Part shown: positions 1 to 13,345 of the stretch, in pieces
How the letters are laid out: the number at the start of each line of letters is the position of its first letter
Numbering within the stretch: position 1 is the stretch's first letter
Source: Eleginops maclovinus
Taxonomy: Eukaryota > Chordata > Actinopteri > Perciformes > Eleginopidae
Length of the DNA stretch: 64,000 nt
Assembly (NCBI RefSeq): GCF_036324505.1
Contig: NC_086365.1
Coordinates: forward strand, 8,451,155 to 8,515,154
Direction of reading: 5' to 3'
The notes under the pieces: generated by a model
Told to the model about the DNA's origin: nothing
Seen by the model: only the letters and a program-made list of their open reading frames with translations
Databases searched by the model: none
Position numbers and translations under genes: made by a program

Positions 1-838
1 TGAGTTCACTCTGTACTCCTTGAGTTGTTTTCTGTAACTTCTGGTCACAGACTGACTTGACTGGACTTGATATCCGCTGAAGGTTTGGTTAAAAGCCATC
101 ACTGTTTTGGCTCAATTTACAGCTTGAGTGCCCTCAAGGTCTGACGCTTTACTACCATGCTTTCAGAGTAGGAGCTTTATGGTTACACCTGGCTGATGGA
201 AGCGTCTTTTCAGAAGCTGATGTAGTGAACACATAGAAATGCACCCATTCTTTTTCACTGTTGTTTTTGTCTCTAAGAGCTCAAAACCTTACACAAATTA
301 AGTTTAGAAACTTCAGTTTTGGTCCTGTGTGTTTCCCAGGCTAAAAGCTTTCAAAACATTTAGATTTTCCTGGCCTTGCAGAATGCATAATGATTCATTT
401 ATTTTTCAAGTGGATTAACATAATTGGCTCAAGCACAGGTGCAACCTCTAATTGAGATAATGTTGGCTTACACTGCTCTTTTTCAGTTGTTGGTGTGCTC
501 AATAGGTTGGAAAGTGTCTCAGGACACAAAAAAGACCTGCAGTCTGTATTATACACATTGAATCATCAAATTATGGAGTGATATTGAGTCTATGCTTTCA
601 CTGTACCTCGCTCATCTTCACCAAAAGTGCTGCTAGTTTTGGTATAAGACTGTTTTATTTCCACGCTCTTTTCTCACAAGGTGTAAATGTGGAGGTTGAT
701 CATTTCCATGAATTTAAGGTGTTACAGCCAAAGATGAAGGTGTATAAAGACGTATGCCTTGTATTATTTTAGATTTGTGCTCTGAGAGGACTCATTTCCT
801 GCTCGCAGTGGTTGGAGGTAGTCATTCCAATTAATTAG
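1..838. other. Unassigned AT-rich sequence
   Basis: Unique sequence with only short chance frames; nothing recognised. Confidence 0.6.
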
Positions 839-912
839 CCAGAGGAACGGTAAGAAAATCTCCATGTAATTAGCTAATTTAGCCTAATGGGCTAATCCCT
901 ATAACTCCACTT
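839..912. promoter_or_regulatory. Cluster of TAATTAG-type homeodomain-like motifs
   Basis: AATTAATTAGCC, TGTAATTAGCTAATTTAGC and GGGCTAATCCC fall within 70 bp. Such clustering is typical of developmental enhancers, but AT-rich DNA yields such words easily. Confidence 0.3.
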
Positions 913-2039
913 AAGGCAGTTGTATTCTTTATCAGCGTACTGCTGTGATAGGCTTGTCATCAGAGAATACATCATTACATGGAAGCAATCCCCCTTTCAT
1001 CACAGTTGTGTGACTTCATGTGTTTAACGCCAATTTCTGAAATGCATGACTAAATTTGTACCTTCAGATCTAACTTATTAGCTGAGATTCGAGACAAAGA
1101 TTAACTCAAAGTGGACAGTAATCACTTCACTTCCAAATTATTTTCTAAAAGTAAGCCTTTTCATATCCGCTGCTTTTCAGATTGCCTGTTCAGACCAACC
1201 TCAGACATTGGCTTTTGTCAGACATTACACACAATGACCAAAAATCACACATCAAACAAAGGAATTGAACAATTAGATATATTTATTTTAATATTATATA
1301 TGTGTTTGTATACAGTACATACACATCCAATCACATTCATACACAAGTCAAGCATTATTTAGTACCAGCCTTCAAGTTGAAAGGATGTGCTGCTTTTCTT
1401 CTTCTTGAATGCAAAGTAAATATCTGTGGGTTTTGTGCTGTGTTTATGTTGGTCAAATCAGTCCATTTCATAACATCAATTTGGGCCTTATGAAGTTGTT
1501 ATTTTTTCTTAATTGTCGAAATTTAATGGACAAAGAGAGGGATCAATAATGCAAATTATTGTAGCACAATTCCTAATGCATGAAGAACACTCGGCTCTTA
1601 AGAAAAATAAGACGACATTTCCACGTGAATTTATTGATGTGTCACTGGACCTTTTAAACTTAAACACTTCCATCAAAGATATAGTGTTACGTTATTTATG
1701 TCCACATCAGACCGGTTATTGTAGAGGGTTACTGAAGTATAAAAGCATACATTTATATATCACTAGTCCATTTTTTCTTGCAGTATTTGGCTATCCTCAG
1801 TGCTGCTGCTCGGCAAACAATGCTTTATGCTGAAGTGTGCCTTCCCTTTATTTCTTTAAACAACACATTGATTCTTCGCTCTTCCTGCTTTTTCCTCTCA
1901 GTGTGAGCAGTTATTATATCAAGTGGAGATAGAGAGGTTCGGTGTGCCTGCGATGCTGATATCGAGTGCACTTTGCACCTTCATGCATTATTCTCCACAC
2001 TCTAAGTTACAAAAGGTTCATGTTGGATGAAACCTTAAG
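913..2039. other. Unassigned AT-rich sequence
   Basis: A very AT-rich patch at about 1270-1310 and no repeats or credible frames; the 106-codon frame near 1513 matches nothing I know. Confidence 0.6.
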
Positions 2040-2640
2040 GTGTTTTCTTTTTGAACCCCGATAGTCCCAGCAGATTAATGGGACTCCAGTTCGAGGAAAC
2101 GGGGCATAAACAAATTGCTGTGTTATTGATAATCAGTCAGATAAACTGTGGTCAGCTGAGTGTTTAGCGGGGAGCCGTGCTCTGTGGCGCACACCTTGTT
2201 TATCCAGGGGAAAGTGTTATGTCCCCGAGCTTATAGGCCTTATGAGGAGACAGATGGAGGTTGAACGGACCTGCTTCTCCTTCTCCCCTGTGGGGTGGGG
2301 ACTTTAAATGCATCTTGCTGAGATCTCTGGGGGCTGGATGTACTGTGTGCATTAGCAGGAGCGTGGGCTGCTTTTGTGTTTCCAATTAAACATCTAAAAC
2401 AACGGATGATAGCTGTGGGCAATTGTTGCTGCGTACGATACGAGTGCAGGCGTAGTGTGTGAGCCTGTGTGTTGTTACAGTAAGAAGCTCAGCGGGTTAT
2501 TATTCATGATATTGATCTCCCTCCATAATCCACACATTCAAGCTCAGCAACAGATCTCTGGATCCAAACGGGCGACCGTCCAATAAGGCTTGTGAAGTAT
2601 TTCCGTCAAGGCATGAAATGTAGGCAAAGATACCGGCTCA
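2040..2640. other. Conserved-looking non-coding block
   Basis: Mixed-composition, non-repetitive sequence with words such as GATTAATGGGACTCCAG, TAGGCCTTATGAGG and TTATTCATGATATTGATC. The texture resembles vertebrate conserved non-coding elements; no alignment was possible. Open frames are short and unremarkable. Confidence 0.25.
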
Positions 2641-3959
2641 GGACGACAGAAACTGAGGCACTCTGTTAGATGGAGAGTGGAAATAAAAGGGAAAGAGAGG
2701 GGTCAAGCTGAGGTATAGAGAGTGGTGTGAGTGTGAGCGTCGTGCCGAGCAGGAGGATGGTCTCCAGCAGCTCCATTGATTTTCCTCCATCTCCTCCGCC
2801 GGCCTCCGAAAAGCTCTCCGCTTCCCCCCGCAGTCACTCAGAGAATGGGTTTTAACAAAGACCTCAGCAGACACCCCCTGGCCATGACCGCTCTCACCAC
2901 TCTGCAACCTCCATGCCAGACCTCCGCCGTCAAGCTAAAAGCACCCCCCACCCTCGGCTGACATTTGACTCGACACGAATTACTGAGTTCACCTCCGTCC
3001 ATCCTTTTATTTCTGTGTTTTTTTTTCCCCCGTTGTGTTACTTTTTTTGTGGAAATTTTGTGCTCAGTAGCTCCAGTGTGTGTGCCTGGGCCTATCAGTG
3101 GGCAGCTGATCTGACACGCCCAAAGAAATCAGCATGAAACTGTGGGTTTTTAGCATATTCATGAACGGGTGGAAGAATTTAGACTAAAACTCTTCACTGA
3201 AACCTCAGACCAATCCTCCAATTACTGCTTCTATAGAGGAAGACATAGAATAACCCAAAGCTCTGAAATAAAATGCAACACTACATTCTTATACATTATA
3301 TCTGATTTATAGAGGAAACGCTCTAGCTATTGAGGTTGGTAGTTCTTAAAAGTGTTTTTGTTATTTTGTGTATTTTAGATGGTGACATTTATTCTGTATT
3401 TCTTTGCCCCTGTGACCCAAGGAGTCATGTATTATGGTTTCATTCTTTTTGAAAGTACTTTGTAGCATATTTCTGTAATGTGCATTTATTTTGGGACCTT
3501 TGGGTTTTGGGACTCGACACCAGTATGTTATTATTAAAAGTTGTTGATTTTATTAGTGGTGGGAAATAATTATAATTTTGGTTGTTAATCCTCAGGCTGG
3601 TTTTATTACATACATTTTACAAGGACAAGGTGAACACAATAAAAATAACATTGCAAAAAAGAGTGTGGAAGGCTGACAAAAAATTCCCAGTACACAAAAT
3701 TTAAAAAAATGAAGAAATGCAGGAAAACACCCCCCTAAAATATTTACATTCCAGAATAATATTTAGCTTTTATGAATGATTCCCAAACCAACTAAAGACA
3801 CATGCAAGTCGCAAGCAACAAACACCTGTTACACAATAATTAGCTAAATAAATAATGAGTTGTAATGATTAAAAAGTACCCGTTCAGCTTGTGTCTCACA
3901 GGTGACCCCCCCCCCCCCTCCTGTTAATTCAATAAAGAAACCATGTCTCCATTAAAAAA
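2641..3959. other. Unassigned sequence
   Basis: A purine-rich then CT-rich stretch to about 3030, then AT-rich unique DNA with a C-run near 3908. No gene. Confidence 0.55.
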
Positions 3960-4340
3960 GCATGTTGGATGTTTTGTATGAATCAACAGCAATTAGCCCG
4001 CACCACGCCTTGAGTAAGCCATCTGCTGAGCGAGCATTAGGTAGTAACAGGTGGGGCGCCGTCGCCACGGTGATCACAATGTCCCAACACCGTGGCGTCG
4101 GTGAAATGATTAATAGGAGTTCCTAAATATCTGTCCGTGTAGGGATGTTGCATCGTGTCACAAAGACATATTTCCCGCGCACACACTCTTAAGAGCACAT
4201 TAATTGGCGGTTTTAACTCATAGTAACGCTAATTGGTGCTCATAATGATATTCGATTAGGGAATCAATTGGCTGTGGTGCCTTGCCTGCTTTGATGGATG
4301 CGGCCTCGGGCAGTGGCTGTGAAAGCCTTACACGGTGACG
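3960..4340. other. Conserved-looking non-coding block
   Basis: Contains the inverted repeat at 4063-4097, several TAATTGG and TAATTGGTG-type words, and ATTCGATTAGGGAATCAAT. The composition is balanced against AT-rich surroundings. It is likely regulatory if conserved. Confidence 0.35.
4063..4097. promoter_or_regulatory. Perfect 10-bp inverted repeat with 15-base spacer
   Basis: The arms CGCCACGGTG (4063-4072) and CACCGTGGCG (4088-4097) flank GATCACAATGTCCCA-type sequence. It lies in a conserved-looking block. It could be a paired protein site or an RNA stem. Confidence 0.5.
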
Positions 4341-4534
4341 GAAAGCGTGAAGAAAAAAATAAAATAACTTAGAACAAAGAATTAAAAGAAGAAGCTCTGC
4401 AGGGAGAAGATGAGTAACACTGGTTAGAGCTCAGGAAGGACTCCAATATAGACACCTGGCTCTCAGACCCGAAGGCCTTTTGAAAGCTTTCCAGATCCTC
4501 AGAAAACTTCCCATCTCTGCCACCAGCATCTCTG

Positions 4535-5480
<946 letters not shown>

Positions 5481-6120
5481 TCCAGGTCCCCGGGCCCTAC
5501 CTGAGGCCATCTCACACACTCAGCACGTACTAATCCACCTGACAGCTTGGCAGCACGCCATTATTTATAGAGCCCGACACCAGCTATGCATGTTTTAGCG
5601 AGATGTAGTGCGTAGGTAAAGAGGGCGGCGGCGTGGACGGCATGAATGCACGGCGGAGTTTGACCCGCCTCACAGGAAGCTGACCCTCTCCTGCTTGTTT
5701 ACCGCGCAGCTGAGATACAATTTGCTTTATGTCTAATTGCATAACCTCCGCCTCCTGCTGTCACACATGAGGTCACAGTGTGTGTCAGTGTCTTTTCTAC
5801 GCTGTCATCACCTCAAGCAAATAATATAACCGCTTCTTCAATTTATATTTCCATACAGCACCTGTAGCACTGTACTTCACTGCTGTAATTGAATCAGCAG
5901 AGGCCTACAGACTCATCAGAGAGCGCTAATAACTGCCTCCGCCTCTCCGCGCGATAAGAGCATTTTGTTTTGTTCGGCACACACATGGAGAGACGACGAG
6001 GGAGCGGAGCACTGATGTGTTTGGTTTGAGTCAAGGCCAGCCGGCTCTGCGCTGCAAAAAAAGTGCCGTTCTGTTCCCTCACTGCCTCTCTTTCCTCCTG
6101 CTTTGCTGATTAGGAATTAT
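5481..6120. other. Conserved-looking non-coding block
   Basis: Includes TTATTTATAG (MEF2-like) near 5561-5570, GCTATGCATG, and a GC-richer stretch at 5610-5660. There is no repeat match and no convincing frame. Confidence 0.25.
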
Positions 6121-6210
6121 CCTGATTAATATGATGGAACTTCTGTAGGGGATGTTACCTTTTTTTAACTCTCAGACTTCTGGTTCACAACCTGTTTGCG
6201 TTGCGAGCCC

Positions 6211-6408
6211 TTAAATTAAAAAATTAAGAGACCACTCCAAATGTTTCTTAAATCCTTATCTCTTGTCACGCACTACGTGTATGGCAGCCAGTCCAGTGTC
6301 TGTTGAATTCTAGCACAAAAAATCATTTAACTCAAAGACATATGTTTAAATAATAAAACAAGAGAAAATAATAATGCTGAACTGGTCTCTTAATTTTTTC
6401 CAGGGCTG
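6211..6408 (+). mobile_element. Tc1-derived MITE, copy A (degraded left end)
   Basis: This is a short non-autonomous element. The right end reads TGGTCTCTTAATTTTTTCCA then GGGCTG, followed by TA; the left end still shows AATTAAGAGACCACT. It shares the exact 19-mer TCCAGTGTCTGTTGAATTC (6292-6310) with copy C and, reversed, with copy B. It has no coding capacity. Ends of the form CAGCTCTGGAAAAAA...AGAGACCACT are familiar to me from a fish Tc1-like family (from memory). Confidence 0.8.
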
Positions 6409-6969
6409 TATATTGAGTGGGGTTCTATGAGGTAGAGTACATGGCGGCCTGAAGATCCCCGGTTATCAAAATAGTCCATCAGGGAAGCTGAGCAATACGC
6501 TGCTATGACGGGGGCTATTAGCAAAATATGTTTTTCCTCTGTTAAAAATGCCCATCTGAAGAAATCAATTTCATTTTAAGTGTTTGCTATATTTGGAATA
6601 TTTGAAATGCTTTTAGCTTGCTTTCCAATAGCTCTTTCCAACGGATACTGAAACTTACGTCTATGCTCTCTTCAAAGTTACCGTACCCTGTTCGGAAATA
6701 GTTTTACCATTCGGGACACAGGACTTGCTGGTCTACCGCTGCTTTGTTTGTGTTAAGGTGTGTCTTTAATAAAAAGTTTGTTTGGATACACCAAAGTCAC
6801 ACAATAACACAAACAGCAAGTGTCACTCAAACGATTCTACGAATATTGAAGATGGATAACGTCTTTCATGTTGCTTCCTGAAAGCAATGTTTTGTTTTTC
6901 TGTCTATACGACATATCGGGGCTTACACCACCCCTTAGATCAATGTTGTTATACTTGAGGGGCACACAG
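6409..6969. other. Unassigned sequence
   Basis: Unique AT-rich sequence between MITE copy A and the hAT-like fragment. A weak foldback pairs GTTTGTGTTA (about 6746) with TAACACAAAC (about 6806). Confidence 0.5.
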
Positions 6970-7352
6970 TCTAGAGGTGGGGGAAATAATGAATACAGCA
7001 TAGTTTCGCGATACTTTCCGCGGCGTTATTGTGTCGATGCACGGACGCCAAGTATTGACATTTTGTTATATAAACTATTGAAATTGCAAATCCAAATTAA
7101 AGTTGTTGGTAACAATTGCTTTTTCAATCCACTAGATGGTGCTGAGCTTTTTCTTGTGCGGTCATCGCCATGGGATTGGCAGGAAGTTAGTCAAAACAAA
7201 GATGGAGTCAGCGGAAAAGGAAATCAGAAATGTGCCATATCACAATACTTTCGTATCGTGGCTTAAGTATTATGATAGTTTCGTATCGTGGCTTAAGTAT
7301 TATGATAGTTTCGTATCGTGGGGACCCTGGTGATTCCCACCCCTAACCCAAT
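6970..7352. mobile_element. hAT-like non-autonomous element fragment
   Basis: The left edge reads TAGAGGTGGGGGAAATAATG. The reverse complement of the right edge reads TTAGGGGTGGGAATCACC, so the two ends look like diverged hAT-type terminal repeats. The interior is rich in GATACGATA-like words and ends in a 30-bp tandem repeat. I recognise the general type (GATACGATA-rich, bounded by GGGTGGGAAT) as common in teleosts, from memory. I could not find an 8-bp target duplication, so the exact ends are uncertain. An open frame of 132 codons runs through it by chance; it has no recognisable domain. Confidence 0.55.
7249..7322. repeat. 30-bp tandem repeat, about 2.5 units
   Basis: The unit TTTCGTATCGTGGCTTAAGT plus ATTATGATAG occurs twice in perfect tandem, followed by a third partial unit. 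It lies at the right side of the hAT-like fragment and is probably an internal expansion of that element. Confidence 0.93.
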
Positions 7353-10122
7353 CCCATGTTCTTAGTTTTCACTGTCATGGGAAATGCCTTCTAAACAATG
7401 AAGCACAGGCAGTCTCTGGTGTATCATATTATTTCTATTTAAAAATACTTCAGGGTCAAGAGATCGGATATTAATTCACTGAGTTGAGGTCTCCTACAGT
7501 TTCAACAGTTTCTTGCGTCACCCTAGATTTCCAAACCTGCAGAAAAAGTGAATGAAGCAAAGGCAAATTCATGACACGTTATGTCACGAATCATATCTCC
7601 CCTAACTCGAGCAGACGGGTTCTAAAATAGGTGTGACTGCTGGCATTCAGCGTATCTCAAGATCGCTCCAAACTGTTCCAGAATAGACTAGGAATTTGAG
7701 GTCAGGTTGCATGAACAGAAACCCTAAGGAGTAAAATACTGTTATCTATAAACATTCAAAGATAATATTCTCCCCACACATCATTAGAAGTTTTATGATA
7801 AACAGTGCCAAGTCCCCAAACAGCAGATCTAAACACTTCTGCAAACTTCTTTGAAAAGAACTGCAGACCTTTCTACTTGGTTGGCTACATGGGCGTAATG
7901 TCTGTCGTATTTTTGCTATTTTGTCCACCCTCTGTAGTTGTTTACAAGGCTTGTTTTTCATTTATGTTGCCATATCAAAGCATTGCAGATCTAGATTTAT
8001 TTACCAGCAGCTTCTCTTAACTCACATTTCACGGGCCTCCCACTGCTTATCCAACCAAGTGAACCCTGCATCATTCACCCTCAGCATGTGGTGGCTATGA
8101 ATTGTAGGAATGCATTCAGCAGCATGATTAATAACAGCTGCTCTGCAAACGGGGGACAAAATGCAAAATTGGAAGCGGGATTGTAAATTGAAAGGAAACA
8201 GCTCAATCAAGTCCTGTGACCTACTGAGTTTCAACTGAGCCGAGGAACATGTCTCTGTCGTGTGTGAGGGCCGCGTTAATGGGGTATTTGATCATTACTA
8301 ATGTGGATTCAATACAAGGGCAAGGATTTCTGATCAGATTCTTTTTTTGGGATCATTGAGACTCAGTATGACTGAAATAGTTGATGCATTGGTGGCCATT
8401 TTTTTTACGCCGTTGGTGCTTTAAGGCGTGATTTTTAGAATAATACAAGATATTAAATCACTGTTAACGACAATGAAGATCAAATCTTATGAACTGCCTT
8501 TTGATTTAATGGAATTTCAGTTTTAAGATTGATTTCTTTATTTTGAAAAACTATAATGTCTTTAGTACCAATCATCATTGTTGTTGCATCCAAGAGAATA
8601 AAAGGTCAGGTGGCAAAGATTCAGACAATTCCAACTGTGTTATTAGTTTGATTTTGGATATTAAATGGGTATTTTTCCACGAAACCTGAATAGAATCTTT
8701 TTTATTTTTAAACAAACATGAAAGTGTAGCATGAAACACGGGGAAATAAGAGCAATGTTTTCAACATGCATGGGATTTTACTACATCTTCTACGAAAAGA
8801 ACCCACCGAAATCTATAGAACAATAACGAAACACATTCTAGTGTCATTTTAAAATCACTGGAGTAAGATTTCTTTCTATCGCTTAAAATTTCACAATAGC
8901 TCAGATTTATTACTCCTGTATGTATTTCCGTCAGTTTCTATAGGCGCCATACAACCCCACTTCCCCTCTTCATGTCTTTGTGCAGATGTTCTGCTGCGCT
9001 CGCCTACAGTTCCTGCCACATGTCACTGTAGAGTTAATAGGAGATGACAGCCGCCACCCGACACAACCCCAGTATATACAGGAGCCCCCAAAGGGGACAG
9101 ACAGACCTAATACACACATCCCCATTTTCTCCCTTCGTTTCCAATCCATCAGTAAACAAAACATAATGAAATGACAGGTCCAGCAGTGATCAAGGTTCAG
9201 CGCCCTCTCTAAATAACTCTCTTCTCTTCGTTCAAACATCAAAAAAGAAGTTTCTGTCGCTTCACTTTCCAGGAACTATGACACTGTTCTCCTCTTGCTT
9301 CATCAACACTGCATTCATATCCTTAATATTATGACGTTTTGTGATATAAAAGGGTGTCTCACAGTATTGTTTGGCAAACAATTAACAAAAAGTAGATTTT
9401 TTATTTGTTTGTCAGGGTGCAGGACAATAGTGTTGTAAAATTGTATATTTCTAAGGACACTATAGATATCTGTACACCCTTTCTCATACTGCTGTATCAC
9501 AATTGTATTCATAATCATCATTGTTTTTTAGGATTTTAAAAAAGGAATCTAATTGTTCGAAAGAAACATACAATTATCAAAAAGTAGGAGCTGCTGCTGG
9601 GGGTGGTGACGCATGCTGCAGGACTTCCTCCCTTCCTTTGGAGGCCGTTGTTTATTTGTGTATTTACTAAACTGCTGCTACTCCCGTTCACTTCCAGAAA
9701 CTTACTGTCACTCCCCCCCCCTCTGTCTCTCTTAAAGGGATAGGCTGCCCCAGTCTGCATAATCTACTGTTTTGAATGACAGTGAAACATTGGCATGGGC
9801 AAAATGGTGACTGTAAACATCGGAATCGACTGAAAAAATCAAAATGGTGCAAAAATTGATGTTAATTGTTGATTTTAGATGATTAAAAAATAGATCTAGT
9901 CAGGGTTGGTCCGCTGGACACTAATCTTAAAATAAAATACGTACATGAAATAGGTTTTTATCAAATAAGCAACATCCTACTGGAGGTTGACACTGACTCC
10001 ACATTTATAAACTTTGAACACTCTCATAATGACCTCCATTTGAACTGTCTACCCGTGCATTTGAGTTCACACAGTAGAAAGAATTATGTAATGCCGTTAA
10101 AGAGATGAAATGTTCCCAGTGA
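7353..10122. other. Unassigned AT-rich sequence
   Basis: About 2.8 kb with no recognised repeat, RNA gene or credible frame. Confidence 0.55.
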
Positions 10123-10300
10123 TGTGTTTTGGTTGAGGGTACGGACTTAGGTTTGGCAATCTAGCCATGGCCATCGTCCCCCGGCCAAAAGTCTCGTCAA
10201 ACTATCCACTGAGAGCCGGCCAGCTCCTGGAGAGCTGTACTCTGGCTGACTGTGACCTCTGACCTCCTTAGAGGCATCCAAGTTACAGCTCTGCATTGGA
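10123..10300. other. Unique block around the DR1 motif
   Basis: Balanced composition with TCTAGCCATGGCCATCG and GCCGGCCAGCTCCTGG words, between AT-rich flanks. Possibly regulatory. Confidence 0.3.
10253..10265 (-). promoter_or_regulatory. Perfect DR1 nuclear-receptor element
   Basis: TGACCT C TGACCT on the plus strand is AGGTCA G AGGTCA on the minus strand. This is the direct repeat with one-base spacing bound by RXR heterodimers, HNF4 and COUP-TF (NR2F) proteins. It lies in a unique, mixed-composition block (10123-10300). Occupancy cannot be judged from sequence. Confidence 0.5.
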
Positions 10301-11509
10301 TAGTCTGTTCAAATTAGGGCTCTCTCAACTCAATTTTATAAAATAGCATGAGGCATCTTTGAAAGAAATTCATAAAGTGCAAAACCCAAAACACAGAAGT
10401 GTCCAAGTTGTCTATTCCTGACCCCTTTAAAAAAAAACATAATTAAAAATATAGAAAAATATAGAAAAAACAACAGTAATATAACAAGTGAAATTAAAAA
10501 TCAACAATATAATGAAGAGAAAATATCACATGAACAATTTAAACAATAATAATAAATCCTATTAAAATAATTCAGATGCATAAAACAACAAACTATAAAC
10601 ATAAGTCAGTCAAATGGATCCTGATGTAATGTAACTAAATACACACAGTCAAGTAAAAAGGTACATTTTAGGTACATAGAAAATCTATATTTTGATTTGG
10701 TTTGAAAAAGAATTACAGGTTTTGTGTTTCATATGTTAGAAATGGTTGCCATGTCCTACCTGCTGCAGCACCCAAAGGACATAGTATTAACTTCCTGGAT
10801 ACATTTTGGGAAGGTCCTTTCCTTTGCTATTTCCTGACAGAAAGCTGGGTTTATGAAGACATTTCTTTTTTCTCCCAGTTTGGTGCGGAAGAATTTGATT
10901 GGCTTGCAGAGATATCACTGACCTTTAACACCTCTGGGATAAACCGTAACGTCACCTCCGAGTTGGCCTCATCGACCAACATCAGCGGCCGACCTCAATA
11001 ATGCTGCTGTGGCTGAATTGGAGCAAATCCCTGCAGCCAGGTTCACAGGTTACATCAGCTTTGAGATGGTTTTCAGAGAAGATGTTCCACTATTTCATAG
11101 AGGCGTTATATTCGGCTGTACCCATCATTTTAATGGACCTGCTTTTGGCTTAAAATGATAATAATCAACCCTAGAAACTTAATTAAACCGCTAGTGCTTT
11201 CTATATTGTAGCTCACATTCACACTCTGTTCCTCAGCTGTTCTCTTAAACACTCAATTCCCTGTGCTACCAGTCAAATAATTCCACTCTCATTATGCAGG
11301 ACCAACAGTTTTTAAGCAGCAAACCTTGATGAAATTATTATTACGACCCATAATTGGATGAGGAATGAATGGTTCTTGGAAATCCGATGACCAGAAAAGC
11401 ATCCCTCGCCGCTTTCCCTCTTCTACACCCCTCGCTCAGTCGCCCCCCACCCTGCCATTACCACTCACTCTCACCCACCCACTGACGCTCTCCCTCCCAC
11501 TCCCTCCTC
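10301..11509. other. Unassigned sequence
   Basis: An A-rich stretch at 10420-10600, then unique sequence with a 99-codon frame (10702) that has no domain I recognise. Confidence 0.5.
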
Positions 11510-11871
11510 CTCCGAGCATTAGATGAGTGCGGCAGTCTAATTGCTTTCTTCAGGGAGAGAATTAGCATGAGCTGTCCTGAGTGCTCCGGTCTAATGCATA
11601 AAGAACAGGCAGCGAGGGCCCCAAAAATGAGGGGCCAGGGAATTGCAGACACTTCCCCCCCATTAGCCAGCCATACTTTAAGGTGGGGGTGACCAAAACT
11701 GCATCAAGTGGTCATACCTTAATAGGTGGTCAATGGTTATGTTTAGCGGGTGACCGAAACCTGCATGCTGATGGTCCCATTTAATTCGCTGCCGAGCAAA
11801 ATCTCCATATTGATGATCAAAGATGATGGAGGACTTGCATAAATCTGCATGTGGAGCTCTGGTCAACTTCT
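11510..11871. other. Conserved-looking non-coding block
   Basis: Contains TCTAATTGCTTTC, GAATTAGCATGAGC, TTTAATTCGCTGCC and ATATTGATGATCAAAGATG (a TCF/LEF-like ATCAAAG). No repeat match. Confidence 0.3.
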
Positions 11872-11971
11872 ATAAAGGACTCTACAGTTGATTAGAATGA
11901 TTTTATATAATAGATTATATACTGTATGATATGCATAGGTACTTTCTCAGCACTCAGCAACTATCCATTTA

Positions 11972-12201
11972 CAGCTCTGGAAAAAATAAAGAGACCTCTG
12001 CAACATTATCAGTTTTTCTGGTTTGACCATTTATAAGTATGTCTTTGAGTTAAGTGCATTTTCTTTTTTTAATTATTGTATTCTATAAACTACTGACAAC
12101 ATTTCTCTTTTGTTGGAATTCAACAGACACTGGAATGGCTGCCGTACATGTTGAGATTTTAAGAAAAAATCGGAGTGGTCTCTGTGGTTTTTTCCGGAGC
12201 T
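11972..12201 (-). mobile_element. Tc1-derived MITE, copy B (inverted relative to A and C)
   Basis: This copy starts CAGCTCTGGAAAAAATAAAG after TA at 11970-11971 and ends GTGGTTTTTTCCGGAGCTC. The interior holds GAATTCAACAGACACTGGA (12116-12134), the reverse complement of the 19-mer in copies A and C, and TTCTATAAACTACTGACAA, which is reversed in copy C. It is the longest of the three (about 230 bp) and has no open frame of note. Confidence 0.85.
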
Positions 12202-13109
12202 CTTAAGAACACAACTAACCACCAATTCAATGGTTGAAGTCTGCTTAATTTTAAGATGTTATCAGGCTTTTGCAATTATTTTTAGAGCCTCTTGCAAAGT
12301 CAAACATATGCCAAGTCCGTGTGCATTTTTTGTAGAATTGGAGAGGGTTTGTTTACCGTCTTATCTGACTCTTGTATTTGATTTATTTCCATTCTAAAGA
12401 TGTGAAAGCAACCTTCATTGTGAGACCGACACATGTTTGGCTTGCTGCCTTCATCTGGGTCATAGATGAGTCAAAAGGCTAAAAATGTCATTGAATTATT
12501 TTTGCTGTAGATTTGACCCCTTTCCTCTGCTTCCTATCTCCTTGCACTGTGCACTTGCTGACTCGCTTTTGTAAAGGTTCCTTACAAAGAAATATTGCTC
12601 TGATAGTTAAAAGTTGAGTGCTTCTAGGAGACACGATGAGAACCAGGGTTAATGCTACATGCTAGAGACTTTGATTTCACCTGATGTTTATCCCTCTGCT
12701 ACAGGGGAAGAAGAGGGAGGATATTATGTGCACAATGGGAAGGGTTCACTTGTCAGGAAAACATACAGATAAGTAGTGTTTCTGCTTTTGAATACATGAT
12801 GGATGTTGTTTTTGCCGGTAAGGGCAGTCTGAAAATCTAATTTGGTCTGCTGTCTGCCCTCTTGATGATAGCTCCCATGGTCTTCAGCAGCAGTCCTGCT
12901 TTCGTGAGTGTGTGTGCTGGGTCAGATTTGTCCTGGTGGGTGATTGCTCTGTTTGGACCAGAAGAAAAAAACATGGTCAAAATAAAATGAAGAGGACAAC
13001 CCTCACTAAAGCAGATGAAGAAATCTCAGCACATGTTCCACTGTAACTCATGTTGTTGGTTTTGGGACTAAATGCCAGTATAGAGAGAGAACCAAAATTA
13101 AATGGAATA
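12202..13109. other. Unassigned sequence
   Basis: Unique AT-rich sequence; nothing recognised. Confidence 0.5.
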
Positions 13110-13345
13110 AATTGCACATATTGGACGACAAAAACAAGTATTTAGCCTGCCAAGGTGTCCTTGACACTGGACCCCCAGAAAAAGCCACAGAAAAATGGCA
13201 CCCTGTCTGCTCTCACACCCCTACATTAGTGCATGTGTGCATTTCAGGTCTAGTGTGTATAGTTCCTGTTGGCACATGGGTTTTTTTCAACTGTAAAAAA
13301 TGAAAATTTCCCCCTATGGGATAAATTTCTTGTTCTTCTTCTTCT
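13110..13345 (+). repeat. Possible LINE2/CR1-type 3' end fragment
   Basis: The stretch ends ATTTCCCCCTATGGGATAAA followed by a CTT-rich run. This resembles the 3' tail of fish CR1/L2-group retrotransposons (from memory). Upstream TTGACACTGGACCCCCAGAA also has the look of that repeat. No coding frame is left. Confidence 0.35.

Noticed and set aside
4040..4062. AGGTGGGGCGCC resembling a CTCF core
   Set aside because: Too many mismatches to the CTCF consensus.
6868..7266. 132-codon frame
   Set aside because: It largely overlaps the hAT-like non-autonomous fragment and has no recognisable motif.
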